Part shown: positions 18,739 to 27,417 of the stretch, one piece after another
Numbering within the stretch: position 1 is the first letter of the stretch
Layout: each line of letters starts with the position of its first letter
Assembly: GCA_963798435.1 (NCBI GenBank)
Contig: CAWCTF010000002.1
Span: 310,001-374,000, forward strand
DNA length: 64,000 bases
From: JALHST01 sp963798435
GTDB lineage: Bacteria > Bacteroidota > Bacteroidia > Flavobacteriales > Flavobacteriaceae
Direction: 5' to 3'
The notes under the pieces: generated by a model
The model's input: only the letters and a program-made list of their open reading frames with translations
Databases searched by the model: none
What the model was told of the DNA's origin: nothing
Translations under genes and position numbers: made by a program

Positions 18739-19668
18739 ATGGCTAAAAACTACTTTCTAACGTGCGTCATGCTCACAAGCTTCTTGCCCCACTATCTTCA
18801 AGGTCAGGAAATCAAGATTTTTACCGTTTCCGATTTCGATTTGAATGGCAAGGTGAAATCGTGTCTAGTAAGCACGAATTATGGCAAAGAAGAATATGAT
18901 TTCGACGTAGATGGCCGCTTGACCAAATCGGTCACTCGGTACAATGACCGTGATTATGATGTTACCTATTATAAATATAAAAAAGGTGAACTCATTGAGA
19001 AGCGCTTAGAGAATTATCGTGACAATGTATTCGACAGTGGTACCTCAATCGCGAATATTTATTCGATCGATACCGTTGGTGGGCGAAAAGTCACTGAAAA
19101 GATCTTTTCGTACGATAAGGTTTTTCTTGATAAATATGAATACTATTTTGATTCGAACGGCATCCTGAATCGCTTGGTTCGAAGCAATAACAGTGGGAAT
19201 GACGAAACGGTGATTACATATGCTACCTACCAGGACGAAAAAACAAAGACCATTGTTTTGAACGGGGAAATTTTAGAATCTGAGCGTACTTCAAAAAAAA
19301 AGGCGAAAGATGGGACCATTAATAAGGTGGTTTTGACTAAAAAATTCCTAGATGGCGAGCCAAATTCGGCTGTAGAACAAGTCTTCAACAATGAGAACGA
19401 ATTAATCGGCAGCACGTCATTTTCCTATAAGGTGACCAGCCAGCAGTTTGTTCCAGAAGAAACGGTGGTTTTTACATATAATGATTTGGGCATGCTGACT
19501 AAAAAAGCCATAACAGTAGATAATCATACCGAGACCTTGGAATACATTTATCAATTTGATGATGGCGACAGCGGTAATTGGATCAAACAAATTGTCACCC
19601 CGACCAATTCGTTCAGGACGCGTAAAATTAATTACTATCCAGAGGATGCTACGCTGAAGGAACGGTAA
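18739..19668 (+). CDS. Secreted protein with YD/RHS-like beta repeats
   Basis: The 309-residue product starts with a signal peptide (about 1-22, ending HYLQG). The rest is a run of degenerate strand-turn units of the type seen in YD-repeat proteins and MORN-like secreted proteins: YDFDVDGRLTKSVTRYN, YYFDSNGILNRLVRSN, FTYNDLGMLTKKA. There is no toxin-like C-terminal domain, so it is not a full Rhs element. Exported or surface-located; function unknown. TAATTTTG at 18727-18734, with TTTG 23 nt upstream at 18700, is an exact -7 element ending only 4 nt before the ATG. Confidence 0.72.
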   Translation: MAKNYFLTCVMLTSFLPHYLQGQEIKIFTVSDFDLNGKVKSCLVSTNYGKEEYDFDVDGRLTKSVTRYNDRDYDVTYYKYKKGELIEKRLENYRDNVFDSGTSIANIYSIDTVGGRKVTEKIFSYDKVFLDKYEYYFDSNGILNRLVRSNNSGNDETVITYATYQDEKTKTIVLNGEILESERTSKKKAKDGTINKVVLTKKFLDGEPNSAVEQVFNNENELIGSTSFSYKVTSQQFVPEETVVFTYNDLGMLTKKAITVDNHTETLEYIYQFDDGDSGNWIKQIVTPTNSFRTRKINYYPEDATLKER

Positions 19669-19801
19669 TCGTATTTTTAATCAGGAATTGTGAACTTATG
19701 GGTGAACAAGACCTAAAGTTTTCTGTGCAGTTCCTTTAAATGATCAAAGGGCCACTGTAATCTTCCCCAGGAAATTTGAAAGAACCATCCTCTCTCCAAT
19801 A

Positions 19802-20368
19802 TTATAATATGCCTCGCTGGGCATACCATTCATCCTTCAAAATCCCATAACAACAAGTGTTTCTTTTAAAGCCATCTAAGAGATAAACGTTTTTTCGCAG
19901 AATGCCTTCGAGTTTTGCACCAAGTTTTTCAACCGCTTTTCGTGAACGGATGTTGCGTTCATCGATACGGAATTCAACTTTTTCAAAATCCATTTTTTCA
20001 AACGCATAATCGAGCATCAAATGCTTCATATGCGAATTAAGGCCGCTTCCATGAAATTCCCTTCCGAGCCATGTTGAACCTATCTCGACGACCTTGTTCA
20101 CCCATTGAATATTCATATAACGTGTGCTACCGGCATACTCCTGACGTATTTTGTCAAAGATGATAAAGGAAATCGCTTGATTCATTTTACCGAATTCCAA
20201 TGCCGTTTCTACATACTTCCTAAATGCCTCAGGCGTCTCAATATCTGATGGGGAAAATGCAACCAATTTCTCTTGGCTCGCTATCTCGTTTAAATGTTGA
20301 AAATTATCCAAGGTTAACGGCATTAGTTTTACATACTCGTTTTCTAAAACAATTTCAGCGTTCGTCAT
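19802..20368 (-). CDS. GNAT N-acetyltransferase, RimJ/RimL type
   Basis: The 188-residue product has the GNAT fold of the RimJ/RimL/SpeG branch. The beta4 strand VVEIGSTWLGREFHGSGLN carries the acetyl-CoA pyrophosphate loop (about 91-110), followed by MDFEKVEFRIDERNIRSRKAVEKLG and the closing strand. It probably acetylates a protein N-terminus or small amine in the cytosol; the acceptor is unknown. Its ATG overlaps the stop of the upstream esterase gene by 4 nt (ATGA), so the two form one coupled unit. Confidence 0.88.
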   Translation of the reverse strand: MTNAEIVLENEYVKLMPLTLDNFQHLNEIASQEKLVAFSPSDIETPEAFRKYVETALEFGKMNQAISFIIFDKIRQEYAGSTRYMNIQWVNKVVEIGSTWLGREFHGSGLNSHMKHLMLDYAFEKMDFEKVEFRIDERNIRSRKAVEKLGAKLEGILRKNVYLLDGFKRNTCCYGILKDEWYAQRGIL

Positions 20369-21009
20369 AGGAATGTATTTAGAAGTTCTTTTTTTAGCTC
20401 GTGCCCTCCTTCAAAAATAAGTTGATTGGCCCTTCCATTGAATAAATAGTTCATTTTATCCGTTTCTTTTAAGCGGCGTTCTTCGGTGAGATATTCGTCT
20501 TGATCACCCACTACCAAGGTAATACGCGTACCGTTTTTTTCAAGGAACTTGAATTCGTCGGCCTTCAGTTCTTCAGGCAATCCACCTGCATAGACAACCA
20601 AATGCGCACACTTTAATTGAATATGGGCTAGCCAACGCATCGCTACTGACACCCCTTGTGAAAATCCGAGGACGATTATTTTTTGATGAGACTGAACTTT
20701 TTCACTGGCAAAAACGGCATCAAGATAGGAAATGACATTCTGAGTCTCTAAAACGGTATTTTCCTTGGTCAACCAGCTTGCCCCAACATAACGATAGGCA
20801 TTGTTCAAATAATATTTTGAAGGTGCTTGGGGCGCGATAACATAATGTTCACTGGGTGATAATTCATCAAAATACTTTAGGAAGTATCTGCTTAAATAAC
20901 CGATGCCATGAAAAACGATCCAGACATACTTCGTCTCAGGCGTTAACTTGTTTAAGGTTTCGTAGGTATTGGTTGTTTGGTACCGTACTTGTTTTTCCAA
21001 TGGGTCCAT
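20365..21009 (-). CDS. Alpha/beta hydrolase, carboxylesterase/phospholipase type
   Basis: The 214-residue cytosolic product fits the short carboxylesterase/lysophospholipase branch. The nucleophile is in GFSQGVS, the acid is probably the Asp in VVGDQDEYL, and the histidine is in FEGGHEL near the C-terminus. It is not a good MenH candidate because MenH has a different elbow and length, although it lies beside the menaquinone locus. It is divergent from the hotdog thioesterase gene (72 nt between starts) and coupled to the GNAT gene. Confidence 0.85.
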   Translation of the reverse strand: MDPLEKQVRYQTTNTYETLNKLTPETKYVWIVFHGIGYLSRYFLKYFDELSPSEHYVIAPQAPSKYYLNNAYRYVGASWLTKENTVLETQNVISYLDAVFASEKVQSHQKIIVLGFSQGVSVAMRWLAHIQLKCAHLVVYAGGLPEELKADEFKFLEKNGTRITLVVGDQDEYLTEERRLKETDKMNYLFNGRANQLIFEGGHELKKELLNTFL

Positions 21010-21081
21010 AAAACATAATCTTCTTTAGAGGAATTTCTTTTGTTGGTTTTGTAATATGTAATTTTACAAAAAATTAGCAGC

Positions 21082-21504
21082 ATGGACGATTTAAAGGTCA
21101 AAATCCTAAAAGTTTGTAATGAGTCATCTAAAAATACCATGATGGAAACCTTGGAAATTGAATATATAGACGTCGGCGAAAATTTTTTGGTGGGCAAAAT
21201 GCCCGTAAACCATCGGGTCCACCAGCCTGATGGGGTGCTTCATGGAGGTGCTCTGGTTGCATTGGCCGAAAGCGTTGGAAGTATGGCATCATATATTTTC
21301 CTAGACGCACAGAATTTTTTTATTAGGGGGATAGAAATTTCCGCTAATCATGTAAAGAGTGTGAAGGAGGGAGAAGTCTTTGCCAAGGCAACCGTAATTC
21401 ACAAAGGTCGAACGACTCAATTATGGGATATCAAAATTACGGATAACGATGAAAACCTACTTTCGGTCTGTAAATTGACCACCATTGCTTTAGCCAAAAA
21501 ATAG
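21082..21504 (+). CDS. PaaI-type hotdog acyl-CoA thioesterase
   Basis: The 140-residue product is a single hotdog fold with the PaaI/YdiI active-site motif VLHGGALVALAESVGS (about 52-67), where the Glu is the catalytic base. It is followed after one base by menF, so it is very likely the 1,4-dihydroxy-2-naphthoyl-CoA thioesterase of menaquinone synthesis. The sequence itself only proves a PaaI-family thioesterase. First gene of the menaquinone locus. Confidence 0.88.
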   Translation: MDDLKVKILKVCNESSKNTMMETLEIEYIDVGENFLVGKMPVNHRVHQPDGVLHGGALVALAESVGSMASYIFLDAQNFFIRGIEISANHVKSVKEGEVFAKATVIHKGRTTQLWDIKITDNDENLLSVCKLTTIALAKK

Positions 21505-21505
21505 G

Positions 21506-22615
21506 ATGTTTTTAGACATTGTAACCAAGGCGGAAGCTCATTTGGCCGATGAACTTCCATTTGTGATTTATCGCAAACCGAATGAAACCGGGATCAATGC
21601 CATTTTTCAAAATGACACAACGCTGCGATATGTTAGGGATTATTCTGAAAGTGGATTCGTTTTCGCACCCTTTGATAGTCAAAAGGAAGCTGTACTGATC
21701 GCAGCAAACGAAACATTACAGGCATTTGATTTCGATAAAGTTGTGACGACCACAGTTCAGTTACCCACGGTAAAATTACATCCACAAGCTAAGAAACACT
21801 ATGTAGCAAAACTAAAAAGTGCCATTGGTGAAATTCAAAAAGACCACCCCAAAGTTGTGCTTTCACGACGGCTGGAAGTAGGTTGTACACTTTCGCCCTT
21901 CATTCTATGTGAACGATTATTAGCCCATTACCCAACGGCATTTTGTTATCTCTGGTACCATCCAAAAGTTGGAATGTGGTTAGGGGCTACCCCAGAAATT
22001 CTGGTGCAGGTCGAAAATAAGCAGGTGATGGCCATGTCGTTGGCAGGTACCCAAAACAAAAATACGAGTGAGCTCCCTGTTTGGGGAGAAAAGGAAATCG
22101 GGGAGCAAGCCTTGGTTACCGAATATATAGCAAAGGCCTTGGCAAATTCGGTAGTCGATCTCAAAATTTCGGAATTGGAATCAATTCCCGCTGGAAACCT
22201 TTGGCATTTGCGTACCAAACTAAGTGGAACCCTTCAAAATACCATTACCGATGTTATCAAGTCGCTGCACCCGACACCGGCAGTTTGCGGTTTTCCGAAA
22301 GAATGGGCAAAAAATTACATTCAGGACCATGAAGGGTATGATCGCGAGTTTTATACCGGTTATTTAGGCGAACTGAATCTGCGACTCACCAAAGTGAGAA
22401 GTTCTGGTCAAAAAAATCAAGAAATCGGTGCCTTTCGATCTATCAAGACGGTCACCCGTCTTTATGTCAATATTCGGTGTATGCAACTAATTAATTCAAA
22501 AGCATACATCTATGTCGGGGGCGGACTTACCCACGATTCGATTCCTGAATTGGAATGGCAGGAAACTGTTGCGAAAAGTAAAACCATGTTGCGCATTCTG
22601 TTAGACCAAAATTAA
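21506..22615 (+). CDS. menF: Isochorismate synthase
   Basis: The 369-residue product is a chorismate-utilising enzyme. Its C-terminal core carries KVVLSRRLEVG, FCYLWYHPKVGMWLGATPEILVQ, AMSLAGTQ, HLRTKLSGTL, TPAVCGFPKEWA and a closing YVGGGLTHDS. It converts chorismate to isochorismate, the entry to the menaquinone pathway. The other isochorismate enzymes of this family feed siderophores, but the adjacent menD fixes the role. It starts one base after the thioesterase stop codon. Confidence 0.94.
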   Translation: MFLDIVTKAEAHLADELPFVIYRKPNETGINAIFQNDTTLRYVRDYSESGFVFAPFDSQKEAVLIAANETLQAFDFDKVVTTTVQLPTVKLHPQAKKHYVAKLKSAIGEIQKDHPKVVLSRRLEVGCTLSPFILCERLLAHYPTAFCYLWYHPKVGMWLGATPEILVQVENKQVMAMSLAGTQNKNTSELPVWGEKEIGEQALVTEYIAKALANSVVDLKISELESIPAGNLWHLRTKLSGTLQNTITDVIKSLHPTPAVCGFPKEWAKNYIQDHEGYDREFYTGYLGELNLRLTKVRSSGQKNQEIGAFRSIKTVTRLYVNIRCMQLINSKAYIYVGGGLTHDSIPELEWQETVAKSKTMLRILLDQN

Positions 22616-22647
22616 TTGGGCTAAGAATTTGGTGCTTCGTATTTTTG
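22616..22647 (+). promoter_or_regulatory. Predicted internal promoter before menD
   Basis: TTG at 22616-22618 and TATTTTTG at 22640-22647 (exact TAnnTTTG) are 21 nt apart. The menD ATG at 22654 begins 6 nt after the -7 element, so a transcript from here would be leaderless or nearly so. Confidence 0.45.
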
Positions 22648-22653
22648 TATTCC

Positions 22654-24417
22654 ATGAACTATTCCAGAATTCCCGCCGCCCAATTGATTATAGAGCATTG
22701 TAAGGCAAAAGGGATAAATAACATCATAATTTCGCCGGGTTCCCGTAACGCACCGCTAACCCTCGGCTTCACGGCTGATATTTTTTTCAATTGCTTTAGT
22801 ATTGTTGACGAACGTTGTGCTGCTTTCTTTGCCTTGGGCATGGCCCAACGATTACAGGCTCCGGTAGCGGTGATCTGCACTTCGGGAAGTGCTTTGCTGA
22901 ACTACTATCCGGCCATAGCAGAGGCTTATTATAGTGATATACCCTTGGTGATTGTCTCTGCCGATAGACCTGGCTATAAAATCGATGTTGGGGATGGGCA
23001 AACAATACGACAAGAAGGTGTTTTTGAGAAGCATATCGGATATTCTGCCAACTTAATGCAGGATGTGGCCCATGCTACAAAAAGTGTACGAAAATATGCC
23101 CCCGGAATGATCGAAGACACTGGGCTTGACGCGGCCCAACTAAAAGTTAATAAGTACAATAATGACCTGCTTAACAAGGCCTTGACAATTGCTGTGAATG
23201 ACCGAATACCCGTTCATATCAATGTGCCTTTTGAAGAGCCGTTATATGAGGTGACAGAAAATGTGTTGGTCATCCCAAATTTTGTCCCTGTAGTGAAACC
23301 GGGTGCCGATTTGATCGAGGACGTTGAAAAATATACCGCAATTTGGAATGCGGCCCCGCGAAAAATGATTTTAATAGGGGCCTGTTATCCGAATAGTATC
23401 AATGTCGAACTATTGAAGTTGCTTGCCAAGGATCCATCAGTGGTCGTCCTTTCAGAAACGACTTCGAATGTGCACAATTCTACTTTTTTCCCAAGCATTG
23501 ATAGTATCATTGCCCCGATCGAGAAACTCGAGAATCGCGAAGCTATTTTTCGGGCGTTGCAACCAGATCTTCTGCTAACTATAGGCGGTATGGTCGTATC
23601 AAAAAAAATCAAGGCCTTTTTAAGGGTATATACTCCGCAACATCATTGGCATGTTGATGCTAAAAAAGCATTCAATACCTTCTTTTGCTTATCGCATCAT
23701 TTTAAAATGAACATCGGATCGTTTATTGATCAAATCTTGCCATCCCGTAAATTGAGCCAAAGTAACTATTATGAAAGTTGGCATCATTTAAAAAGCGTTT
23801 ATGAAGTAAAACGCAGGGAGTATATCGATAAAATTCCTTTTTCAGATATGTCGGTGTTCTATTACATTTTAAAAAATATTCCAAAAACGGTTCAATTGCA
23901 TTTGGCAAATAGTTCGGCCATACGCTATGCCCAATTATTTGAGACCGATGCGTCTGTAGAAGTATTCTGCAATCGAGGCACGAGCGGCATCGACGGGAGT
24001 ACATCTACGGCGGTCGGGGCTTCGATATACTATAAAAGTCCGACACTATTAATTACCGGGGACCTTAGTTTTCTATATGACAGCAATGGCTTATGGAATA
24101 ATTACATACGGCCTGATTTTAGGATTATCGTAATCAACAATCAAGGCGGCGGAATTTTTAGGATCCTTCCAGGGAATGACGAAACCACCACTTTTGAAAA
24201 GTATTTCGAAACGGTACATCAATTAGATGCCGAACAGCTTTGTAAAATGTTCAATTTAGGATATCAAACGGTTTCAGATGGCGAGGAGCTGCTTCCACGA
24301 CTTCGAAGTTTTTACCAGGATTCAGAGGTGCCCCAACTCCTTGAAATTAAGACTCCAAGAGTTATAAATAATAAAATTTTGATGAAGTACTTTGATTTTA
24401 TATCTTCGGATTTTTAA
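22654..24417 (+). CDS. menD: 2-succinyl-5-enolpyruvyl-6-hydroxy-3-cyclohexene-1-carboxylate synthase
   Basis: The 587-residue product is a thiamine-diphosphate enzyme that joins isochorismate with the succinic semialdehyde unit from 2-oxoglutarate. The N-terminal Pyr domain starts AAQLIIEHCKAKGINNIIISPGSRNAPLT territory (about 8-35), with the catalytic Glu in FSIVDERCAAFFALGMA. The C-terminal PP domain carries NRGTSGIDGSTSTAVGAS and the metal-binding GDLSFLYDSNGLW with VINNQGGGIF. I chose the ATG at 22654 over a TTG at 22645 because MenD proteins begin just before this motif and the TTG lies inside the predicted -7 element. Confidence 0.96.
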   Translation: MNYSRIPAAQLIIEHCKAKGINNIIISPGSRNAPLTLGFTADIFFNCFSIVDERCAAFFALGMAQRLQAPVAVICTSGSALLNYYPAIAEAYYSDIPLVIVSADRPGYKIDVGDGQTIRQEGVFEKHIGYSANLMQDVAHATKSVRKYAPGMIEDTGLDAAQLKVNKYNNDLLNKALTIAVNDRIPVHINVPFEEPLYEVTENVLVIPNFVPVVKPGADLIEDVEKYTAIWNAAPRKMILIGACYPNSINVELLKLLAKDPSVVVLSETTSNVHNSTFFPSIDSIIAPIEKLENREAIFRALQPDLLLTIGGMVVSKKIKAFLRVYTPQHHWHVDAKKAFNTFFCLSHHFKMNIGSFIDQILPSRKLSQSNYYESWHHLKSVYEVKRREYIDKIPFSDMSVFYYILKNIPKTVQLHLANSSAIRYAQLFETDASVEVFCNRGTSGIDGSTSTAVGASIYYKSPTLLITGDLSFLYDSNGLWNNYIRPDFRIIVINNQGGGIFRILPGNDETTTFEKYFETVHQLDAEQLCKMFNLGYQTVSDGEELLPRLRSFYQDSEVPQLLEIKTPRVINNKILMKYFDFISSDF

Positions 24418-24445
24418 AACCATTAATTATTCAAGACAGACTATT

Positions 24446-24787
24446 ATGAGTAAACGAGATGAATTGGTTGCAAAGTATGCCGCAGACATTAAGGACAAAT
24501 TTAGTACAAGTGCAGACACCGCACTTTTGACCAAGGTTACTGCTGGTTTAGGCCCTTCTATTTATAATCTGGATGCTTCGAAAGTTTCTGGAGGTGATGA
24601 AAAGGAGTTAGAAACCGTAAAGAAAAATTACTTGATCAAAAAATTGGGTTTAAAAGATGGCCCTCAGTTAATGGATGCCATTAAAAGTGTTTTGGATACC
24701 TATGGCACATCCAATAAAAACAAGCATCGTGCGGTAGTCTATTATATGCTGTGCAAACATTTCAACAGAGAATCGGTATATAAATAA
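24446..24787 (+). CDS. DUF2853 family protein
   Basis: The 113-residue cytosolic, largely helical product is rich in Lys and Asp. It starts SKRDELVAKYAADIKDKF and ends with a conserved-looking HRAVVYYMLCKHF. It matches what I know of DUF2853, a family frequent in Flavobacteriaceae beside menaquinone genes, with no established function. I chose the ATG at 24446, since the earlier frame overlaps the menD end. It is followed by a strong terminator. Confidence 0.8.
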   Translation: MSKRDELVAKYAADIKDKFSTSADTALLTKVTAGLGPSIYNLDASKVSGGDEKELETVKKNYLIKKLGLKDGPQLMDAIKSVLDTYGTSNKNKHRAVVYYMLCKHFNRESVYK

Positions 24788-24807
24788 TAGGGATATAAAA
24801 AATGTAG

Positions 24808-24840
24808 GGCCGTATTCCGTTGGGTTTGCGGCCTTTTTTA
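24808..24840 (+). terminator. Terminator after DUF2853
   Basis: GGCCG (24808-24812) pairs with CGGCC (24829-24833) and is followed directly by TTTTTTA. It separates menFD-DUF2853 from the CvfB-like gene. Confidence 0.75.
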
Positions 24841-24869
24841 TATCTTATAATTTAAACTAGTTTTACACC

Positions 24870-25706
24870 ATGATAGCTCTGGGGGAATATAACACGCTCG
24901 AAATTTTACGCGATACCAGCGTTGGTTTGTTTTTAGGCGATGGCGAAGACAATGAAATACTTCTGCCGAACAAGTACGTGCCTGAACACTATCAAATTGG
25001 TGATGAATTAGAGGTTTTTTGTTATTTAGATCATGCCGAACGCCCTGTGGCAACTACATTGGAACCTTTTATTCAAATAAATGAATTTCAATTATTACAG
25101 GTCGTAGAGGTCAATGAATTTGGGGCTTTTTTAGATTGGGGTTTGGAAAAACATCTGCTGGTTCCTTTTAGGGAACAACGAAATAAAATGGTAGAAGGTC
25201 AATGGTATGTGGTATTTTGTTATTTAGACCAGCAATCTAATCGCCTTGTGGCTTCGAACAAGTTGGATAAGTTTTTGAATAATGATAACCTAACCGTAGG
25301 AGAGGGCGATGTGGTCGAGCTAGTCGTTACACGTCTGACCGATTTAGGTTGGGAAGTAATAATTAACCATAAGCACAAAGGGTTGGTATATGGCAATGAG
25401 GTTTTCAAAAAAATATCGGTGGGCGATACTACCAAAGGAGTGGTCAAGAGAATTCGCGGAGACCATAAAATTGATATTTCGCTCCAACCTTTGGGGTTGA
25501 AAATTCTTGAGCCGGCTGCAAATAAAATATATGAAACCCTACTCTCACATGGGGGATATCTTGGACTCCATGATAAATCTTCTCCAGAGGAAATAAAGCA
25601 AGAACTTCAAATGAGCAAGAAGACGTTTAAAAAGGGCATCGGAACCTTATACAAGGCTAGAAAAATAGACATAAAGGAAGATGGGATTCATGTGATTCGC
25701 GGTTAA
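24870..25706 (+). CDS. CvfB-like S1 RNA-binding protein
   Basis: The 278-residue product has the CvfB/YitL layout: tandem OB/S1-like domains (about 1-210) and a C-terminal winged helix. An N-terminal S1-like unit (NTLEILRDTSVGLFLGD) is followed by a second with VVEVNEFGAFLDWGLEKHLLVP and a third with KGLVYGNEVFKKISVGD. The winged helix contains PEEIKQELQMSKKTFKKGIGTLYK. CvfB proteins bind RNA and affect gene expression in Firmicutes. Its recurring place near men genes in flavobacteria is unexplained. Confidence 0.87.
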   Translation: MIALGEYNTLEILRDTSVGLFLGDGEDNEILLPNKYVPEHYQIGDELEVFCYLDHAERPVATTLEPFIQINEFQLLQVVEVNEFGAFLDWGLEKHLLVPFREQRNKMVEGQWYVVFCYLDQQSNRLVASNKLDKFLNNDNLTVGEGDVVELVVTRLTDLGWEVIINHKHKGLVYGNEVFKKISVGDTTKGVVKRIRGDHKIDISLQPLGLKILEPAANKIYETLLSHGGYLGLHDKSSPEEIKQELQMSKKTFKKGIGTLYKARKIDIKEDGIHVIRG

Positions 25707-25801
25707 TGTGTGACCTATTAAAATGAAAATCAATACAATGGGGAAATTTTATTCGATTTATCGTCTGTTTGCCGATTAAAATTCTAATTTTGCCACATTC
25801 A

Positions 25802-25838
25802 CCTACGTATTATTGTTAATAGTAGGCGTTTTTTTTTA
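25802..25838 (+). terminator. Hairpin with T-run after the CvfB-like gene
   Basis: CCTACGTATTA (25802-25812) pairs with TAATAGTAGG (25817-25826), with one bulged G, and is followed by a run of nine Ts. It may end the CvfB-like transcript. An exact -7 element, TAATTTTG (25785-25792), lies 9 nt upstream, so the hairpin could instead act in the leader of the 25874 gene. Confidence 0.6.
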
Positions 25839-25873
25839 ACTTTATCGTATCAGACCCCTAAACGTATTTTCTC

Positions 25874-26473
25874 ATGCCATTCATCGAAGAAAGTGACTTG
25901 CTCGAGCTCCACAAGGATATAGACAAGGCTCAAATTATTAATGAACGTCTATTAGATCAAATAAAATTCAAGAATAAGGAATTAAAAAAAAGTAAGGTCC
26001 AACGGAACATACTAGCGGGAATTACCGGTCTTTTTTTAATAGGAACTTTGGCTATTACTTCCTTTACTGCAGGTCTTAGCACTAAAAGTGGATTCGAAAA
26101 ACCCAGTAATTTATTGGTATCTATCGATAGCCTCGATGTCATAAAGGCACGCATTGATAATCTAAAGGAGCAAAATGAGGAATTAAGCTTGGTAAAGGAG
26201 TTTTACCTGGCCAAGAACTTTTTGGAGAAGGAGAAAGTGTACTCCGTTCAAGTAAAATCATTTGTTGATAACAATATCACATTGGCCTCTGAGGCACTTA
26301 CCAATACCATGTTTGTCAAAACAAACCCCTTTTACGCATATTCGCTTGGCAACTTTGAAACCTTAAAGGAAGCACAGAGGTTTCGGAAACAGCTTGTCGA
26401 TATCGGTTTTAAAGATGCCTTCGTGGCTTCCTATAAAGAGGGCAAGCGAATTCAAATAGAAGATCCTTATTAG
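25874..26473 (+). CDS. Single-pass membrane protein with coiled coil and SPOR-like C-terminus
   Basis: The 199-residue product has a cytosolic coiled-coil N-terminus (about 1-45, rich in Lys and Glu) and one membrane helix (about 47-70, ILAGITGLFLIGTLAI). An outer coiled coil spans about 80-120. The final region, YSVQVKSF followed by ETLKEAQRFRKQLVDIGFKDAFVASYKEG (given here as two segments around 160-190), resembles a SPOR peptidoglycan-binding fold. The SPOR assignment is an inference from pattern. It ends 2 nt before the menA start, so it is coupled to menaquinone synthesis genes. Confidence 0.78.
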   Translation: MPFIEESDLLELHKDIDKAQIINERLLDQIKFKNKELKKSKVQRNILAGITGLFLIGTLAITSFTAGLSTKSGFEKPSNLLVSIDSLDVIKARIDNLKEQNEELSLVKEFYLAKNFLEKEKVYSVQVKSFVDNNITLASEALTNTMFVKTNPFYAYSLGNFETLKEAQRFRKQLVDIGFKDAFVASYKEGKRIQIEDPY

Positions 26474-26475
26474 TT

Positions 26476-27384
26476 TTGTCAAAATTCCTTACGTGGGTTG
26501 CAGCGGCACGATTGCGAACACTACCACTTTCAGTTTCGGGTGTTGTTATCGGTACGGCCTTAGCTAATTTTCATGGTAGTTCAGATGGCATTATATTCAT
26601 ACTTGCCTTATTAACTACAGTTGCATTTCAGGTAACTTCGAATTTCGCCAATGACTATGGCGATGGTGTAAAGGGTACTGATAATGATTTAAGGATAGGC
26701 CCCAAACGGGCATTTCAGAGCAAGCTCCTTTCTGCCAATGAATTAAAGACCGGTATTCTCGGGGCAATTGTTATCAGCGGCATCCTTGTCATTGCCCTGC
26801 TCAATGTTTCTTTTGGGATGGAAGACCTTGAATATATCATTTTGTTCGGTTCATTGGGCTTGGTCAGCATCTGGGCCGCGATAAAATATACCGTTGGGAA
26901 CTCAGCATATGGATATAAAGGTCTTGGCGATATTTTCGTATTTGTATTCTTTGGCCTGGTAGCCGTCTTAGGTTCAATGTTCTTATATACCAAAACAATT
27001 TTTTTGACGGCCCTGTTACCTGCCAGCACCTGCGGATTATTGAGCACGGGAGTTTTGAATCTGAATAACCTGCGCGATTATGAAGCCGATTCAAAGGCCG
27101 GTAAGAATACCCTGGTGGTGAGAATGGGTTTTGAATATGGTAAAAAATATCATTATTTTTTATTAGTGAGTGCATTTTTGTGCCTCCTGGCTTTTATGTT
27201 GCTATCGAACACCGATGGGTACCAGTACGCTGCTTTGATTGCATTTATTCCAATTTTTCTGCATATGGCAAAAGTCAAGCGTACATCAAATGTTGCAGAA
27301 TTAGATCCCGAACTTAAAAAATTGGCATTGAGCACTTTTCTTTTGGCTATATTGTTTTATATCTCTTATAATAATTTTTTGTAA
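26476..27384 (+). CDS. menA: 1,4-dihydroxy-2-naphthoate polyprenyltransferase
   Basis: The 302-residue inner-membrane UbiA-family enzyme has about eight to nine hydrophobic segments. The first Asp-rich motif appears as NDYGDGVKGTDND near 59-71 and the second as LNNLRDYEADSKAGKNTL. It prenylates DHNA to demethylmenaquinone. The start is a TTG at 26476, 2 nt after the previous stop. No other in-frame start exists before the active-site motif, so the TTG is well supported. Confidence 0.94.
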   Translation: MSKFLTWVAAARLRTLPLSVSGVVIGTALANFHGSSDGIIFILALLTTVAFQVTSNFANDYGDGVKGTDNDLRIGPKRAFQSKLLSANELKTGILGAIVISGILVIALLNVSFGMEDLEYIILFGSLGLVSIWAAIKYTVGNSAYGYKGLGDIFVFVFFGLVAVLGSMFLYTKTIFLTALLPASTCGLLSTGVLNLNNLRDYEADSKAGKNTLVVRMGFEYGKKYHYFLLVSAFLCLLAFMLLSNTDGYQYAALIAFIPIFLHMAKVKRTSNVAELDPELKKLALSTFLLAILFYISYNNFL

Positions 27385-27389
27385 TTTTG
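27382..27389 (+). promoter_or_regulatory. -7 element before the LytTR regulator gene
   Basis: TAATTTTG is an exact TAnnTTTG that overlaps the last bases of menA. It would place a transcript start near 27396, with about 22 nt of leader. The ACAACAA box seen at the three promoters in 28244-28957 is absent here, so this gene is probably not autoregulated in the same way. Confidence 0.4.
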
Positions 27390-27417
27390 GCTACTAACCT
27401 TCTAAACCACAACTAAT

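Noticed and set aside
20365..21009. Esterase as the missing MenH
   Set aside because: The length and the GFSQG nucleophile elbow fit the short carboxylesterase family, and it is transcribed away from the men genes with a GNAT gene.
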